Positions 17,531 through 26,987 of a stretch of DNA of 64,000 bases are shown here, piece by piece (position 1 is the first letter of the stretch; each line of letters opens with the position of its first letter). The notes under the pieces are model-generated. The model was not told the origin of the DNA. It made no database searches and saw only the letters and a program-made list of their open reading frames with translations. Origin of the DNA: Streptomyces antimycoticus (GTDB lineage: Bacteria > Actinomycetota > Actinomycetes > Streptomycetales > Streptomycetaceae); assembly GCF_005405925.1 (NCBI RefSeq), contig NZ_BJHV01000001.1:8246001-8310000 (forward strand), in the 5' to 3' direction. The translations under genes were made by a program, and so were the position numbers.

Positions 17531-19907
17531 CCGTGGCCGAGGACGGCGCACCGGTCCAGCCGGTGACCCGGATGGTGTGGCGGCTCACCGAGCGGCCGCG
17601 CCCCGCCGGGCCGCACCCCCGGCTCGCCGGGATACGGGTGCTGCTGATCGGCGGCGAGGAGGACATCGCCGCCGGTGTGGAGCGCGAACTGAAGGAACAC
17701 GGCGCGCTGGTGCGCCGGGAGCCGGACGGCCCCGGCCCGGTGGACGCCATCGTCGACCTCACCGTGGGCCGGGCATACGACCCGGACCCCGCCGCCTTCG
17801 CCGGGGCCTGGCGGGAGGCGCTGACCGAGACCGTGACCGCGCTGCGCGGCGTCTACGACGACTGGGCGGCGGAGACCACCGCGGACCGGCTCTTCTATCT
17901 CGCCGTCAGCTACCTCGGCGGCGGGATGGGCCGGCATCCGCGGGACGGTCTGGAGCAGCCCCTGGGCGGCATCTGGGCGGGGCTCGCCAAGACCCTGCAC
18001 CGGGAGTTCCCCAATGTGAACGCCCGCGTCGTCGACATCGGCCTGGCCGCCTCCGCCGACCTGCCCGGCATCGTCGCCGCCGAACTCGGCCGCACCGGTG
18101 AGATCGAGGTCGGCCACCGGGACGGCCGCCGGTTCACCCTCACCCCCGAGGACCGGCCCGTGGCCGCGCCCGCCCTCACCCTCGGCCCCGAGGACACCGT
18201 GCTCATCTCCGGCGGCGGCCGGGGCATCGGCTGGGAGCTGGCCCGCTCGCTGGCCGCCCGGCACGGCGTACGGGTCGTGGTGACCGGCCGGGAGCCGTTC
18301 CCGAGCGGGGACGAGCCCTGGTTCGGCGTCGACGAGGCCGGGTGGAAGCGGTACGAGAAGGAGGTCTGGGCGGGCCGTACGAAGGGCGAGTCGCCCGCGA
18401 AGACCCGGGCCCGGCTCGCCCGCACTCGCCGCCTGTGGGAGCTCGCCACCCATCTGACCGGCGCCCGGCGGGAGGGGCTGCGCATCGAGTACGCGCGCTG
18501 CGACTTCACCGACCGCGCCCAAGTGCGCGAGCTCATCCGGCGCGAGGACGCGCTGGAGGGCGGCAGGCTCGCCGGAGTGGTGCACAACGCCGGAGTGGAC
18601 ACCTCCGCCCGGCTGCCGAAGAAGACCGACGAGGAGATCCTGCGCACCGTCGAGGTCAAGATCGAGGGCTTCCTCAATGTCTTCGAGGAAGTGCGCGACC
18701 GCGACCTGAAGTTCTTCTGCAGCGTCGGCTCCCTCACCGGACGCCTCGGCGGCATGGTCGGCCAGCTCGAGTACGCCGCGGCCAACGACGGGCTGGCCCG
18801 GCTCGGCCAGTGGGCCGCCCGCCGGGCCGCGTTCCCCGTCATGACCCTCGCCTGGCCCACCTGGGACCGCATCGGGCTGATCGCCAACTTCGCGGCCACC
18901 CTGCGCTATATGGCCGCGATCGACGTGGCGGACGGGCTGGAGCGCTGGCGGGCCGAACTGCTGGGGGCCTCCGAGGGCGAGGTCACCTTCGTCGGGCCGC
19001 TGGGCCAGGCCATCGACCCGGGACAGGCCATCGGCTACCCCGTGGTGCCCGCGCTGCCCGGTTTCGCCACCGCCTATCCGAAGATCTTCCATCTCGGCGA
19101 GGTGACCGCCTACCAGCCGCACGCCCATATGACGGCACGCGTCGTCCTCGACCCCGAACACACCCCCGCGCTCGGCGACTTCCGCGTCGACGGCGCCCCC
19201 GCGCTGCCGCCCTCCCTCCTGCTGGAGAACGCCCTGCGGGCCGCCGAATGGATCGTCCCGGAGGACTTCCCGGCGCTCACGGCCGGTCTCCTGGAGGAGA
19301 TCGTGGTGCCGCTGTCGCTGCTGCGTCCGGACGGTTCCGCGATCCGGCTGGTCCGCGAGGCCCGCGGCTTCCACGAGGGGCACAACTGGGTCGTCGAGGT
19401 CCGCTACCGCCGGGAGGGGCCGGGGACGGCCCCGAGGCGAGCCTGCGCATCGTCCACGAGACCGGCGCGCCCCGGCCACCCGCCCCGCCGTGTCCCACCG
19501 TCCAGCAGACCACCACCCTCCGCTCCGGGCCGCCGTTCCTGCACTGGCGCGGCGCCGTGGTGCCGCTCCGCACATGGGAGGTGGAGCCTTCGGGCCGACT
19601 GGTGGCCGAGGTCCCGCGGTGCCTGCCGGCCGACCTGTGGGCGACGCCCCTCGTGCCCGGCACGGCCCTGCCGGTCGCCGCGCTGGAGAACGTGGTGCGG
19701 CGGTGCACCACCCAGGGCGACGGCCTCTCGGTCACCGCCGACCCACTGATCCTCGGCCGCATCACACCGCACTCCGCCGAGCGCGGACCCACCCGTATCG
19801 AGGGCGATCCCTCGCTCGGCGTCTGGCGGATCACCGACGCAGACTCCGGAGACCCCGTGGCGACCGTCTCGGGACTCTCCGGCCCGCTGGGAAACACCAC
19901 GGAATAG
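17527..19907 (+). CDS. Ketoreductase-dehydratase subunit (KR-DH; one frameshift)
   Basis: About 793 aa after correction. Residues 1-200 resemble the structural half of a PKS ketoreductase (LAVSYLGGGMGRHP, LAKTLHREFPNVNARVVDIG). About 215-470 is the catalytic KR with ISGGGRGIGWELA, VHNAGVDTSARL, SVGSLTGRLGG and the active-site Tyr in EYAAAND. About 515-790 contains hotdog-fold dehydratase-like sequence (HMTARVVLDPEHTPALGD, LPPSLLLENALRAAEW). The frame is lost at the G-run 19422-19425; one missing G restores the reading frame to the stop at 19907. This is the second KR and DH of the cluster, so the assembly line has duplicated reductive capacity. Confidence 0.82.
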
Positions 19908-19918
19908 AAAGGGAACCC

Positions 19919-20356
19919 ATGTCCACTCCCGAACAGAACAAGGCCGTCCTCGAGCGCTACTACGAGCAGTGCCTCAACAAGGGCAATCTGGACGTCATCT
20001 ACGAGGGCGCCACCGAGGACCACATCAGCCACGGCACCGCCGAGAACGGCAAGGAAGGCGTGGAGCACCTGAAGGAGTGGGTGCGGCTGCAGCGCGCCTC
20101 CTTCCCCGACCTCCAGGTCACCGTGAACGACTGGATCCTGGACGGGAACAAGGTCGTCAGCCGGTTCACCGCACGCGGCACCCACACCGGCGACCCCTAC
20201 GCGGGCATCATCCCGGCGCAGGGCCGCGCGCTGGAGATCCCCGGCATCGTCATCGACGAGTTCAACGACGAGGGCAAGATCGTGGAGAGCTGGTTCTCCA
20301 TGGACAGCTACGACCTCGCCACCCAGCTCGGGGCGTTCGACGCGCCCCCCGCGTGA
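19919..20356 (+). CDS. SnoaL-like polyketide cyclase/ester cyclase family
   Basis: 145 aa single-domain protein of the SnoaL-like NTF2 fold. Seen: ERYYEQCLNKGNLDVIYE, GVEHLKEWVRLQRASFPDLQVTV, RFTARGTHTGD and GIVIDEFNDEGKIVESW, in the usual order for the family. In polyketide clusters such proteins catalyse aldol cyclisation or act as small hydroxylases or isomerases, so it may shape or cyclise the chain. ATG with AAAGGGAA upstream, 11 nt after the KR-DH stop. Its stop overlaps the GTG of the next gene. Confidence 0.85.
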   Translation: MSTPEQNKAVLERYYEQCLNKGNLDVIYEGATEDHISHGTAENGKEGVEHLKEWVRLQRASFPDLQVTVNDWILDGNKVVSRFTARGTHTGDPYAGIIPAQGRALEIPGIVIDEFNDEGKIVESWFSMDSYDLATQLGAFDAPPA

Positions 20357-21279
20357 CCGGCCGCTCGCCGGCCCCGGGCGCCGGGGCCGGCCTCCCGGTC
20401 CTCATCACCGGCTGCTCCTCCGGCATCGGCCGCGCGTGCGCGCTGCGGCTGCACCGGGCCGGGCATGCCGTCTACGCCACCGCGCGGCGGCCCGAGACCC
20501 TCGATGAGCTCGCGGCGCTCGGCATCCGCACCCTGGCGCTGGATGTCACCGACGAGGAGTCGATGGCCACCGCGGTCGCCAAGGTCGAGGCGGCGCACGG
20601 CGCGGTCGGAGCACTGGTCAACAGCGCCGGCTACGCCATGTCGGGCTGTATCGAGGAAGCCTCCATGGCCGAGGTGCGCGAGCAGTTCGAGACCAATGTG
20701 TACGGACTGGTCCGGCTCAGCCAGCTGGTGCTGCCCGCGATGCGCGCCCACGGCGGCGGCACCATCGTCAACATCTCCTCCATCTTCGGCCGTTACGCCG
20801 TCCCCGGCTCGGGCTTCTACAACGCCACCAAACACGCCGTGGAGGCGTTCAGCGACTCCCTGCGGAACGAGGTGGCCGACTTCGGGGTGCGGGTCGTCCT
20901 CGTCGAGCCGGGACCGGTGCGCACCACCCGCTTCGGCGCCACCTACGTCGCCAATCTGCGGCCGGTGAGCCGAACGTACGAGACCTTCCGCCGGGAGAGC
21001 GCCGAGTACTTCGAGGCGATCTACACCGGCAGCCGCCGGACCCTGGCGGGCACCTTCGCGATCCAGTCCGACGACGTGGCCCGGCGGGTCGCGAAGGTGG
21101 TGGCGAAGGGCGCCCGCGGCTCCCGGCCGCGCGCCCGCTACCCCGTCGGCCTCCTCGCCCACAGCACGATCGCCCTGCGGCGCCTCGCGCCCGACGCCCT
21201 TTTCGACCATCTCTTCGTGCGCCGCCTCTTTCCGGTGCCCCGCGGGCCGCGGCCGCGAAAGCAAGGAGACCACCGATGA
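20353..21279 (+). CDS. Short-chain dehydrogenase/reductase
   Basis: 308 aa classical SDR. Seen: ITGCSSGIGRA (NADP binding), LALDVTDEES, NSAGYAMSG, the catalytic Ser in NISSIFG and YNATK (YxxxK) with the following VEPGPVRTT. The C-terminal extension (about 255-308) is basic with hydrophobic stretches, so the protein may touch the membrane. GTGA overlap at the 5' end and ATGA overlap with the P450 at the 3' end show tight coupling. Probably oxidises or reduces an alcohol/ketone on the synthase product. Confidence 0.88.
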   Translation: MTGRSPAPGAGAGLPVLITGCSSGIGRACALRLHRAGHAVYATARRPETLDELAALGIRTLALDVTDEESMATAVAKVEAAHGAVGALVNSAGYAMSGCIEEASMAEVREQFETNVYGLVRLSQLVLPAMRAHGGGTIVNISSIFGRYAVPGSGFYNATKHAVEAFSDSLRNEVADFGVRVVLVEPGPVRTTRFGATYVANLRPVSRTYETFRRESAEYFEAIYTGSRRTLAGTFAIQSDDVARRVAKVVAKGARGSRPRARYPVGLLAHSTIALRRLAPDALFDHLFVRRLFPVPRGPRPRKQGDHR

Positions 21280-22708
21280 CCACAGCGACCTCCGCACCGC
21301 GCCTGGCACCCGGCCCCAAGGGCGTCCCGCTGATGGGCAGTCTGGGTCCCTGGAAGCGGAACACCGCCGCATTCCTGCTCGGTCTGCAGCGCGACCACGG
21401 CGAGATCGTCCGGATGCGGCTCGGCCCCTTCCTGGTGCACCAGGTGACCGAGCCCGAGGCGGTGCGCCGGGTGCTGGTGGAGAACAACGGCAACTACGTC
21501 CGCGGCCCGCTCTACGAGCAGTTCGGCGTGGTCATGGGCAAGGGACTGCTCACCACCGACGGCGAGTTCTGGCGCGCCCACCGGCGGGCGGTGCAGCCGG
21601 TCTTCCTCAAGAACGCCATCACCGACATCATCCCCAACATCATCCGGGCCACCGAGGAGATGCTGGAGACCTGGGAGGCGAAGGCCGCCGCCGGTGAGCC
21701 GGTCGACCTGATGACCGACATGCTGCGGCTGACCCTGGTCACCCTCAGCCGCTCGCTGTTCGCCTACGACATCAAGCCGGACTCGGCCATGCTCAAGACG
21801 ATCGTGGACGATGTGGTGGAGGTGATGTTCCGGCGCGGCACCGCCACCGAGATGCTGCCCTCGTGGGTGCCGACGGACCGTCAGCGCAAGATCCTCAGGA
21901 TCCACCGGGTCTTCGACCGCATCGTGGCCGATGTGCGCCGGAGCTACGCGGAGACGGGGGAGGGGCCGCTGATCGCGCTGATGGAGCAGGCCACCGACCC
22001 GGCCACCGGGGAGCCCTGGACCGATCAGCAGATCAAGGACGAGCTGCTCACCGTCTATCTGGCCGGCCATGAGACCACGGCCGTCTCCCTGTGCTGGACG
22101 CTGCTGTCGATCGCCGGCCACCCCGGCGTCCAGGAGGAGCTGGACGCCGAGATCGCCACGGTGCTCGGGGCGGTGTGCCGGAGGTGGCGAGCGCCGAGTC
22201 GCTCACGTACACCAAGATGGTCGTCGACGAGAGCCTGCGGATGCACCCGCCCATCTGGATCTTCCCCAGGGCGGCGGTGAACGCGGACACCCTCGGCGGC
22301 TATGACGTCGAACCGGGCTCCTCGGTGCTGCTGTCCCCGCTGGTCTCCCACCACAACCCGCGCCACTGGGACAACCCGCTGGCCTTCGACCCGTACCGGT
22401 TCACCCCGCAGGCCATCAAGGAGCGGCCGCGGATGGCGTATCTCCCGTTCGGCTCGGGGCCCCGGCAGTGCGTCGGCAACTTCATGGCGCTGCTCGAGCT
22501 GCGCATCATCGTGGCCATGGTGAACCAGCGCTTCCGGATCAGCCGGATCCCGGGGACCGAGCTGAGGTACGGCTCGCCGGTGATCTCGCTGCGGCCGCTG
22601 CAGAACGTGATGGTGACGGTGACCCCGCGCGAGCGGAGCACCGCCGGGCCCCGCCCGTCCCGGCGGACCGCCCCCGCCGGACCCGCCGCCTGCCCCCACC
22701 ACTCGTAG
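21276..22708 (+). CDS. Cytochrome P450 (one frameshift)
   Basis: About 477 aa after correction. Seen: C-helix WRAHRRAVQPVF, I-helix oxygen motif AGHETTA, ExxR in DESLRMHP, and the heme loop FGSGPRQCVG. The N-terminus lacks a membrane anchor, so it should be soluble. The sequence resembles the CYP102/CYP4-like fatty-acid type more than macrolide P450s (inference from the WRAHRR and PFGSGPR stretches). The frame is lost in the G-run 22167-22170; one missing G restores it. Likely last tailoring enzyme of the cluster; no ferredoxin gene is adjacent. Confidence 0.85.
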
Positions 22709-23984
22709 ACCCCGTCCGTCACCCGGATCCGGCCCGACCCACCCGTTGGTGGCGAACCCGCCCTTTTCCGTCTTCCGGAAGGCTGTACGGGTGGTAAAAA
22801 ATCCGTAAACGCCTTGGGAGTGGGCGAGTTGGGAAGCGCGCCGCTAAGGGCGGTCGGCCGCCGCCGTGTGCTCCGCGGCCGTGGCTGAGAAGGAGGCGGG
22901 CGCGCGCAAGGCGATGATCATGGTCGTGAGCGTCCCTTCCGCCGCGGTCCGAAGCCGTAAGCGGAAGCTGAGTTCCGGGCCGGAGCGACCCCGTCGCCTT
23001 CCCTGATTTCGCGCGGACGTTCTCGCCCGGGATGCCGCGTCAGGAACGCGCGCGGAGTGAACTGCTGATCGAATGCGAACCGAACTGGCGTGGTAAAGAA
23101 GGCGCCCGCACCGGAGGCGGGGAGCCATCGCGAGAGATCGTTATCGATGCGGCGCGGGCGCTTTTCGGGGAAAGCGCGTCTCGTCGTGATGTTGACGAGA
23201 AAACGGGCGAGGTGCGGGAGGACCCGCGGGGCGAGGTCCGTGGGAACCGCCCGGTCCGGGCTTCTCGGAGCCGACCTGGCCTCCTCGCGAAAGCGCGCGG
23301 CCCGGCTGCCCGGATATGGGAGACAAGGGCGGTATCGCTCTTGAGGTAACCACCCTTGCTTCCACCGCATCCTATTCGTATGGGCCGGACGGCGTGAGTG
23401 GATCGGCTCCGGGTGAACCGCGCGGCCGCGATCCCGTGTGACGGCGACATCCTCCGGCTGAGCCGCGGAAACCCCGGGACGGCCGAACCCCCTGGCGCCG
23501 CCGACCGGAATGCCGTGACCCGTTTTCCCCCGGCGTTCGACGCTCTCCCGGCGGACCGAAGTGGAAATCCACGGTGCCGACCGGTCGGTTTTCTCTCCGC
23601 TCCTGGTGGAACGGGTGGGACGGTCCGTTTCCCGGCACCTGCCAAGGCGCGGGAGAACGCGATCTCACCTCCGCTAAGAGCGTTTACCGCGATTCGGCGC
23701 CGAGTACGGCGATCGGTGATTCCCCGGCCGTTGCGAGAGCACTCCCACCCTTCTTCCCGAATGAATGTCCGGCGTATGTACGGACGCTCCCCCGCGCCGT
23801 CCGCTGACCCGGACGGTGGTCGCTGAGCCATCCGGCGGGGCAACCCCGCGGATCTGTGGCAGGGTCGGGGGACTAGCAGTTGAACCAGAGCCACTGTCAC
23901 CGCCGCTGTTCACTAAACGGAGGCGCTGTATCGTGTGCGTGTACGCCGGGTTGTCGAGCGGCGCAGCATCAGGGAGGGGGACGC
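22709..23984. other. 1.28-kb intergenic region, no convincing gene
   Basis: No reading frame here has a recognisable domain, and the frames open on both strands look like GC artefacts. Visible structure: a 10-bp palindrome CTTCCGGAAG (22772-22781), a 7-bp hairpin CCGTCCG/CGGACGG (23797-23816) and a 6-bp hairpin GCGGGG/CCCCGC with CAA loop (23835-23849). The last 150 bp should hold the TetR gene promoter. It separates the synthase cluster from its presumptive TetR regulator. Confidence 0.6.
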
Positions 23985-24724
23985 GTGTCGCCAGGGGAAG
24001 CGCACGTCGCACCGTACTCACGGCGCGAGCGCCTGCGCATCGCGACCATCCGTGAAATCAAGGACGTCGCCCGGACGCTCCTGGTTCAGGAGGGCCCGGA
24101 AAATGTGACCATCCGCGCCATCGCGCGTGAGATGGGCATGACCGCGCCGGCCGTCTACCGCTACTTCAGTAGTCGGGATGCGCTGATCCTTCAGCTGCGT
24201 GTGGACATTTTCGAGGAGATGGCCCGCTTCATGCGCGGGGTCCTCGGTCAGCATCCCGAGGAGGAGCCGGGCCGCCGGTGGATCAGCGGTGCCCGGGCGC
24301 TGCGCGTCTGGGCGATCAAGCACCCCCATGAGTTCGGGCTCATCCTCGGCCCGTGGGCCCCTGGGCTCGGCCGTGAGGAGACCAAGCCCGAGCGCCATAT
24401 GAGCTGGGTCTTCGGCTCCGTCTTCTCCGATCTGGTCGCCGATCTGTGGCGGGTGCGCGGTTTCCCCGCCCCGGAGGTCGAGGAGCTCGACCCCGGGCTC
24501 GCGCGCACCCTGACCGCGCTCAGCGAGGACCAGGACGTCGACATGCCCCCGGCGCCATCGCCGTGATGCTCCGCTGCTGGGTGCGGCTGTACGGAGTGAT
24601 CTCCATGGAGGCGCTCGGCCATATGTCCTTCGCGCTCTCCGAGGGCCAGCACTTCTTCGAGTTCGAGCTCCGCGATCTGTGCCGTGTGCTGGACATCGCC
24701 GAGTTCTACGAAGAGGTCGTCTGA
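23985..24724 (+). CDS. TetR-family regulator (one frameshift)
   Basis: About 246 aa after correction. N-terminal HTH at about 15-75: RERLRIATIREIKDVARTLL, then VTIRAIAREMGMTAPAVYRYFSSRDAL. The C-terminal ligand domain continues past the break with LRCWVRLYGVISMEALGHM and ends at LDIAEFYEEVV. The frame is lost at the C-run 24546-24550; one missing C joins the halves. GTG at 23985 with GGGAGGGGG upstream. It stands alone between the synthase cluster and the hopanoid operon and could control either; no operator was matched to it. Confidence 0.85.
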
Positions 24725-25086
24725 GGCCACGCGATGGCCCCCCGGAGACCGGCCCGGGGGCGTTCGCCAGTCACCCGCCCGGCGCCACATCGGAGGTCAC
24801 ATCGGGGTATCGCCCCGTACACCTGTACACCGAGAGGCGTAAGCTGGGGCAATCACCGTCCGGATCATGTCGGAGCCGGGCCGTTGTCCCCTGTTCGGGG
24901 GCCAGGGGCCGGAGCCCGTTGACAAGACGGAGCGGCGTGTCCGGATCGTGCCGACCCTGGTAACCGGTGTAGAACGGGGGATGTGACGGCATTGGCTAGA
25001 CGGCCCATCTCCAGCGCTCCCGCGGGGCCCGGTCGCCGGGATCCACGTGGCGTCCTGGGTCTCGCCCGTACGCCTGGCTGTCCACG
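24725..25086. promoter_or_regulatory. Leader/promoter region of the hopanoid operon
   Basis: 362 bp with no gene. TTGACA occurs at 24919-24924, but no convincing -10 lies at the right distance; TAGAAC is too far away. The operon promoter should be here, but I cannot place it. Confidence 0.35.
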
Positions 25087-26028
25087 GTGACCGTCGAGGA
25101 CGAGCGCAGCGGGTCCCATACCACGTCGAGCAGCCACAGCGGCGGGCAGGAAGCCGCTCGTGCCGTGCTCGACAAGGCCGCCCACGAGAACTTCCCCGTG
25201 GCCCCCTTCTTCCTGCCCCGCGCCTGGCGCACCGATCTGATGGCCGTCTACGGCTACGCCCGGCTGGTCGATGACATCGGCGACGGCGATCTGGCCCCCG
25301 GCGGCGCCGACGCCGAGCTGCTCGGGCTGGACCGCGACCAGGCGGGCGACGCGCTCGCGATGCTGGACGCGTTCGAGGCCGACCTCCACCGGGTCTTCCA
25401 GCCCTTCGGGGAGCCGCGCCATCCGCTGCTGGCGGCCCTGCGCCCCACCGTCCACCGCCACGGGCTCACCCCCGAGCCCTTCCGCGGCCTGATCGAGGCC
25501 AACCGCCAGGACCAGCGGATCCGGCGGTACGCCACCTACCGGGAGCTTCTCGACTACTGCGAGCTGTCCGCCAACCCGGTCGGGCGGCTCGTCCTCGGCA
25601 TCACCGGCACCGCGAGCCCCGAGCGGATCCGCCACTCGGACGCCATCTGCACCGCCCTGCAGATCATCGAGCATCTGCAGGACGTGGCCGAGGACCTCCG
25701 CAGGGACCGCGTCTATCTGCCCGCCGAGGACATGAAACGCTTCGGTGTGACCGAGGCCGACCTCGCCGCCCCCAGGGGCGGCGCACGGTTGCGCGCGCTG
25801 GTCGCGAAGGAGGCGGAACGCGCCGCTGCCCTGCTGAATGAAGGCACCCCCCTGGTGGGTAGCGTCCACGGCAGGCTCAAGGTGCTGCTCGCCGGATTCG
25901 TGGCCGGGGGGCGGGCCGCTTTGCGGGCGGTCGCGGCCGCGGGACATGACGTACTCCCTGGACCGCCCAGGCCCACCAAGCTCAGCCTGCTGCGCGAGGT
26001 GGGGGCGACACTGCGAAGAGAGGGGTGA
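25087..26028 (+). CDS. hpnC: HpnC, squalene synthase-like (hydroxysqualene to squalene)
   Basis: 313 aa prenyl-condensing-fold enzyme. With HpnD and HpnE it converts farnesyl diphosphate to squalene through presqualene diphosphate and hydroxysqualene (Zn-free bacterial pathway); HpnC acts on presqualene diphosphate. Seen: NFPVAPFFLPRAWR (HpnC-type N-terminus), first Asp-rich motif LVDDIGD, second QDVAED, and YLPAEDMKRFGV. GTG start. It opens the hopanoid operon and its stop overlaps hpnD by 4 nt. Paralogue of the next gene, told apart by the FPVA segment and gene order. Confidence 0.93.
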   Translation: MTVEDERSGSHTTSSSHSGGQEAARAVLDKAAHENFPVAPFFLPRAWRTDLMAVYGYARLVDDIGDGDLAPGGADAELLGLDRDQAGDALAMLDAFEADLHRVFQPFGEPRHPLLAALRPTVHRHGLTPEPFRGLIEANRQDQRIRRYATYRELLDYCELSANPVGRLVLGITGTASPERIRHSDAICTALQIIEHLQDVAEDLRRDRVYLPAEDMKRFGVTEADLAAPRGGARLRALVAKEAERAAALLNEGTPLVGSVHGRLKVLLAGFVAGGRAALRAVAAAGHDVLPGPPRPTKLSLLREVGATLRREG

Positions 26029-26987
26029 GCCGGACCGTGAAGGGATCTCCGCACGCGTCCGCGCCAGTGCTCGCGGCGTACCGCTATTGCGAGGCCGTGA
26101 CCGGGCACCAGGCCCGCAACTTCGCCTACGGCATCAGGCTGCTGCCGACGGAGAAGCGCCATGCGATGTCGGCCCTGTACGCCTTCTCCCGACGGGTGGA
26201 CGACATCGGCGACGGCCCCCTCGACCCGGAGGCCAAGCGGGCCCGGCTGGCGGACACCCGCGCCCTGCTGGACCGGATGCGGGGCGGCGGGATCGAGGAG
26301 GACGACACCGACCCCGTCGCCGTCGCCCTCGCCCATGCCGCACACCGCTTCCCGATCCCGCTCGACGCGCTGGACGAGCTGATCGACGGCGTGCTGATGG
26401 ACGTGGCCGGGCAGACCTACGAGACCTGGGACGACCTCAAGGTCTACTGCCGCTGTGTGGCGGGCGCCATCGGACGGCTGTCGCTCGGCGTCTTCGGGAC
26501 CGCCCCCGGCACCGGCCACAGCGAGGACGAGCTCGAGCGGGCCCCGTACTACGCCGACACCCTCGGGCTGGCCCTGCAGCTGACCAACATCCTCCGGGAC
26601 GTCCGCGAGGACGCCGCCACCGGGCGCACCTATCTGCCCGCCGACGACCTGGCCAAATTCGGCTGCGCCGACGCGTTCCGCGGTTCGACCGCACCGCCGG
26701 ACGCCGACTTCACCGGCCTGGTCCACTTCGAGGTGCGCCGGGCCAGGGCGCTCTTCGCCGAGGGCTTCCGGCTGCTGCCGCTGCTGGACCGGCGCAGCGG
26801 GGCGTGTGTGTCCGCGATGGCGGGCATCTACAGCAGACTCCTGGACCGGATCGCCAAGGATCCCGCGGCCGTCCTGCGCGGCCGCGTCTCGCTGCCGGGG
26901 CACGAGAAGGCGTATGTGGCGGTGCGCGGGCTGGCCGGTCTTGACGCCCGCGCGGTCGAGCGCCGCGGCACCGGGAGGCCGGTGTGA
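26025..26987 (+). CDS. hpnD: HpnD, presqualene diphosphate synthase
   Basis: 320 aa squalene/phytoene synthase family enzyme that condenses two farnesyl diphosphates to presqualene diphosphate. Seen: SFxYGIRLLPTEKRHAMSALYAFSR-type lead (here FAYGIRLLPTEKR), DDIGD, NILRDVRED and RTYLPADDLAKFG. GTG start overlapping hpnC and a GTGA overlap with hpnE at the end; a GTG four codons later is the alternative start. Phytoene synthase is excluded by the hpn context. Confidence 0.92.
   Translation: MSRTVKGSPHASAPVLAAYRYCEAVTGHQARNFAYGIRLLPTEKRHAMSALYAFSRRVDDIGDGPLDPEAKRARLADTRALLDRMRGGGIEEDDTDPVAVALAHAAHRFPIPLDALDELIDGVLMDVAGQTYETWDDLKVYCRCVAGAIGRLSLGVFGTAPGTGHSEDELERAPYYADTLGLALQLTNILRDVREDAATGRTYLPADDLAKFGCADAFRGSTAPPDADFTGLVHFEVRRARALFAEGFRLLPLLDRRSGACVSAMAGIYSRLLDRIAKDPAAVLRGRVSLPGHEKAYVAVRGLAGLDARAVERRGTGRPV

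Noticed and set aside
9899..17551. A 2550-codon open frame on the minus strand opposite the synthase genes
   Set aside because: It mirrors the plus-strand synthase, has no recognisable domain, and is explained by high GC at third codon positions leaving few stops.
9959..19907. The synthase as a KR/DH-only system making a conjugated polyene
   Set aside because: First considered because no PfaD-like ER is present, but the FabL-like Tyr-X6-Lys domain makes enoyl reduction likely.
23090..23900. Possible short genes in the 22.7-24.0 kb gap on either strand
   Set aside because: They are Arg/Pro-rich, overlap one another in several frames, and have no domain or ribosome-binding site.
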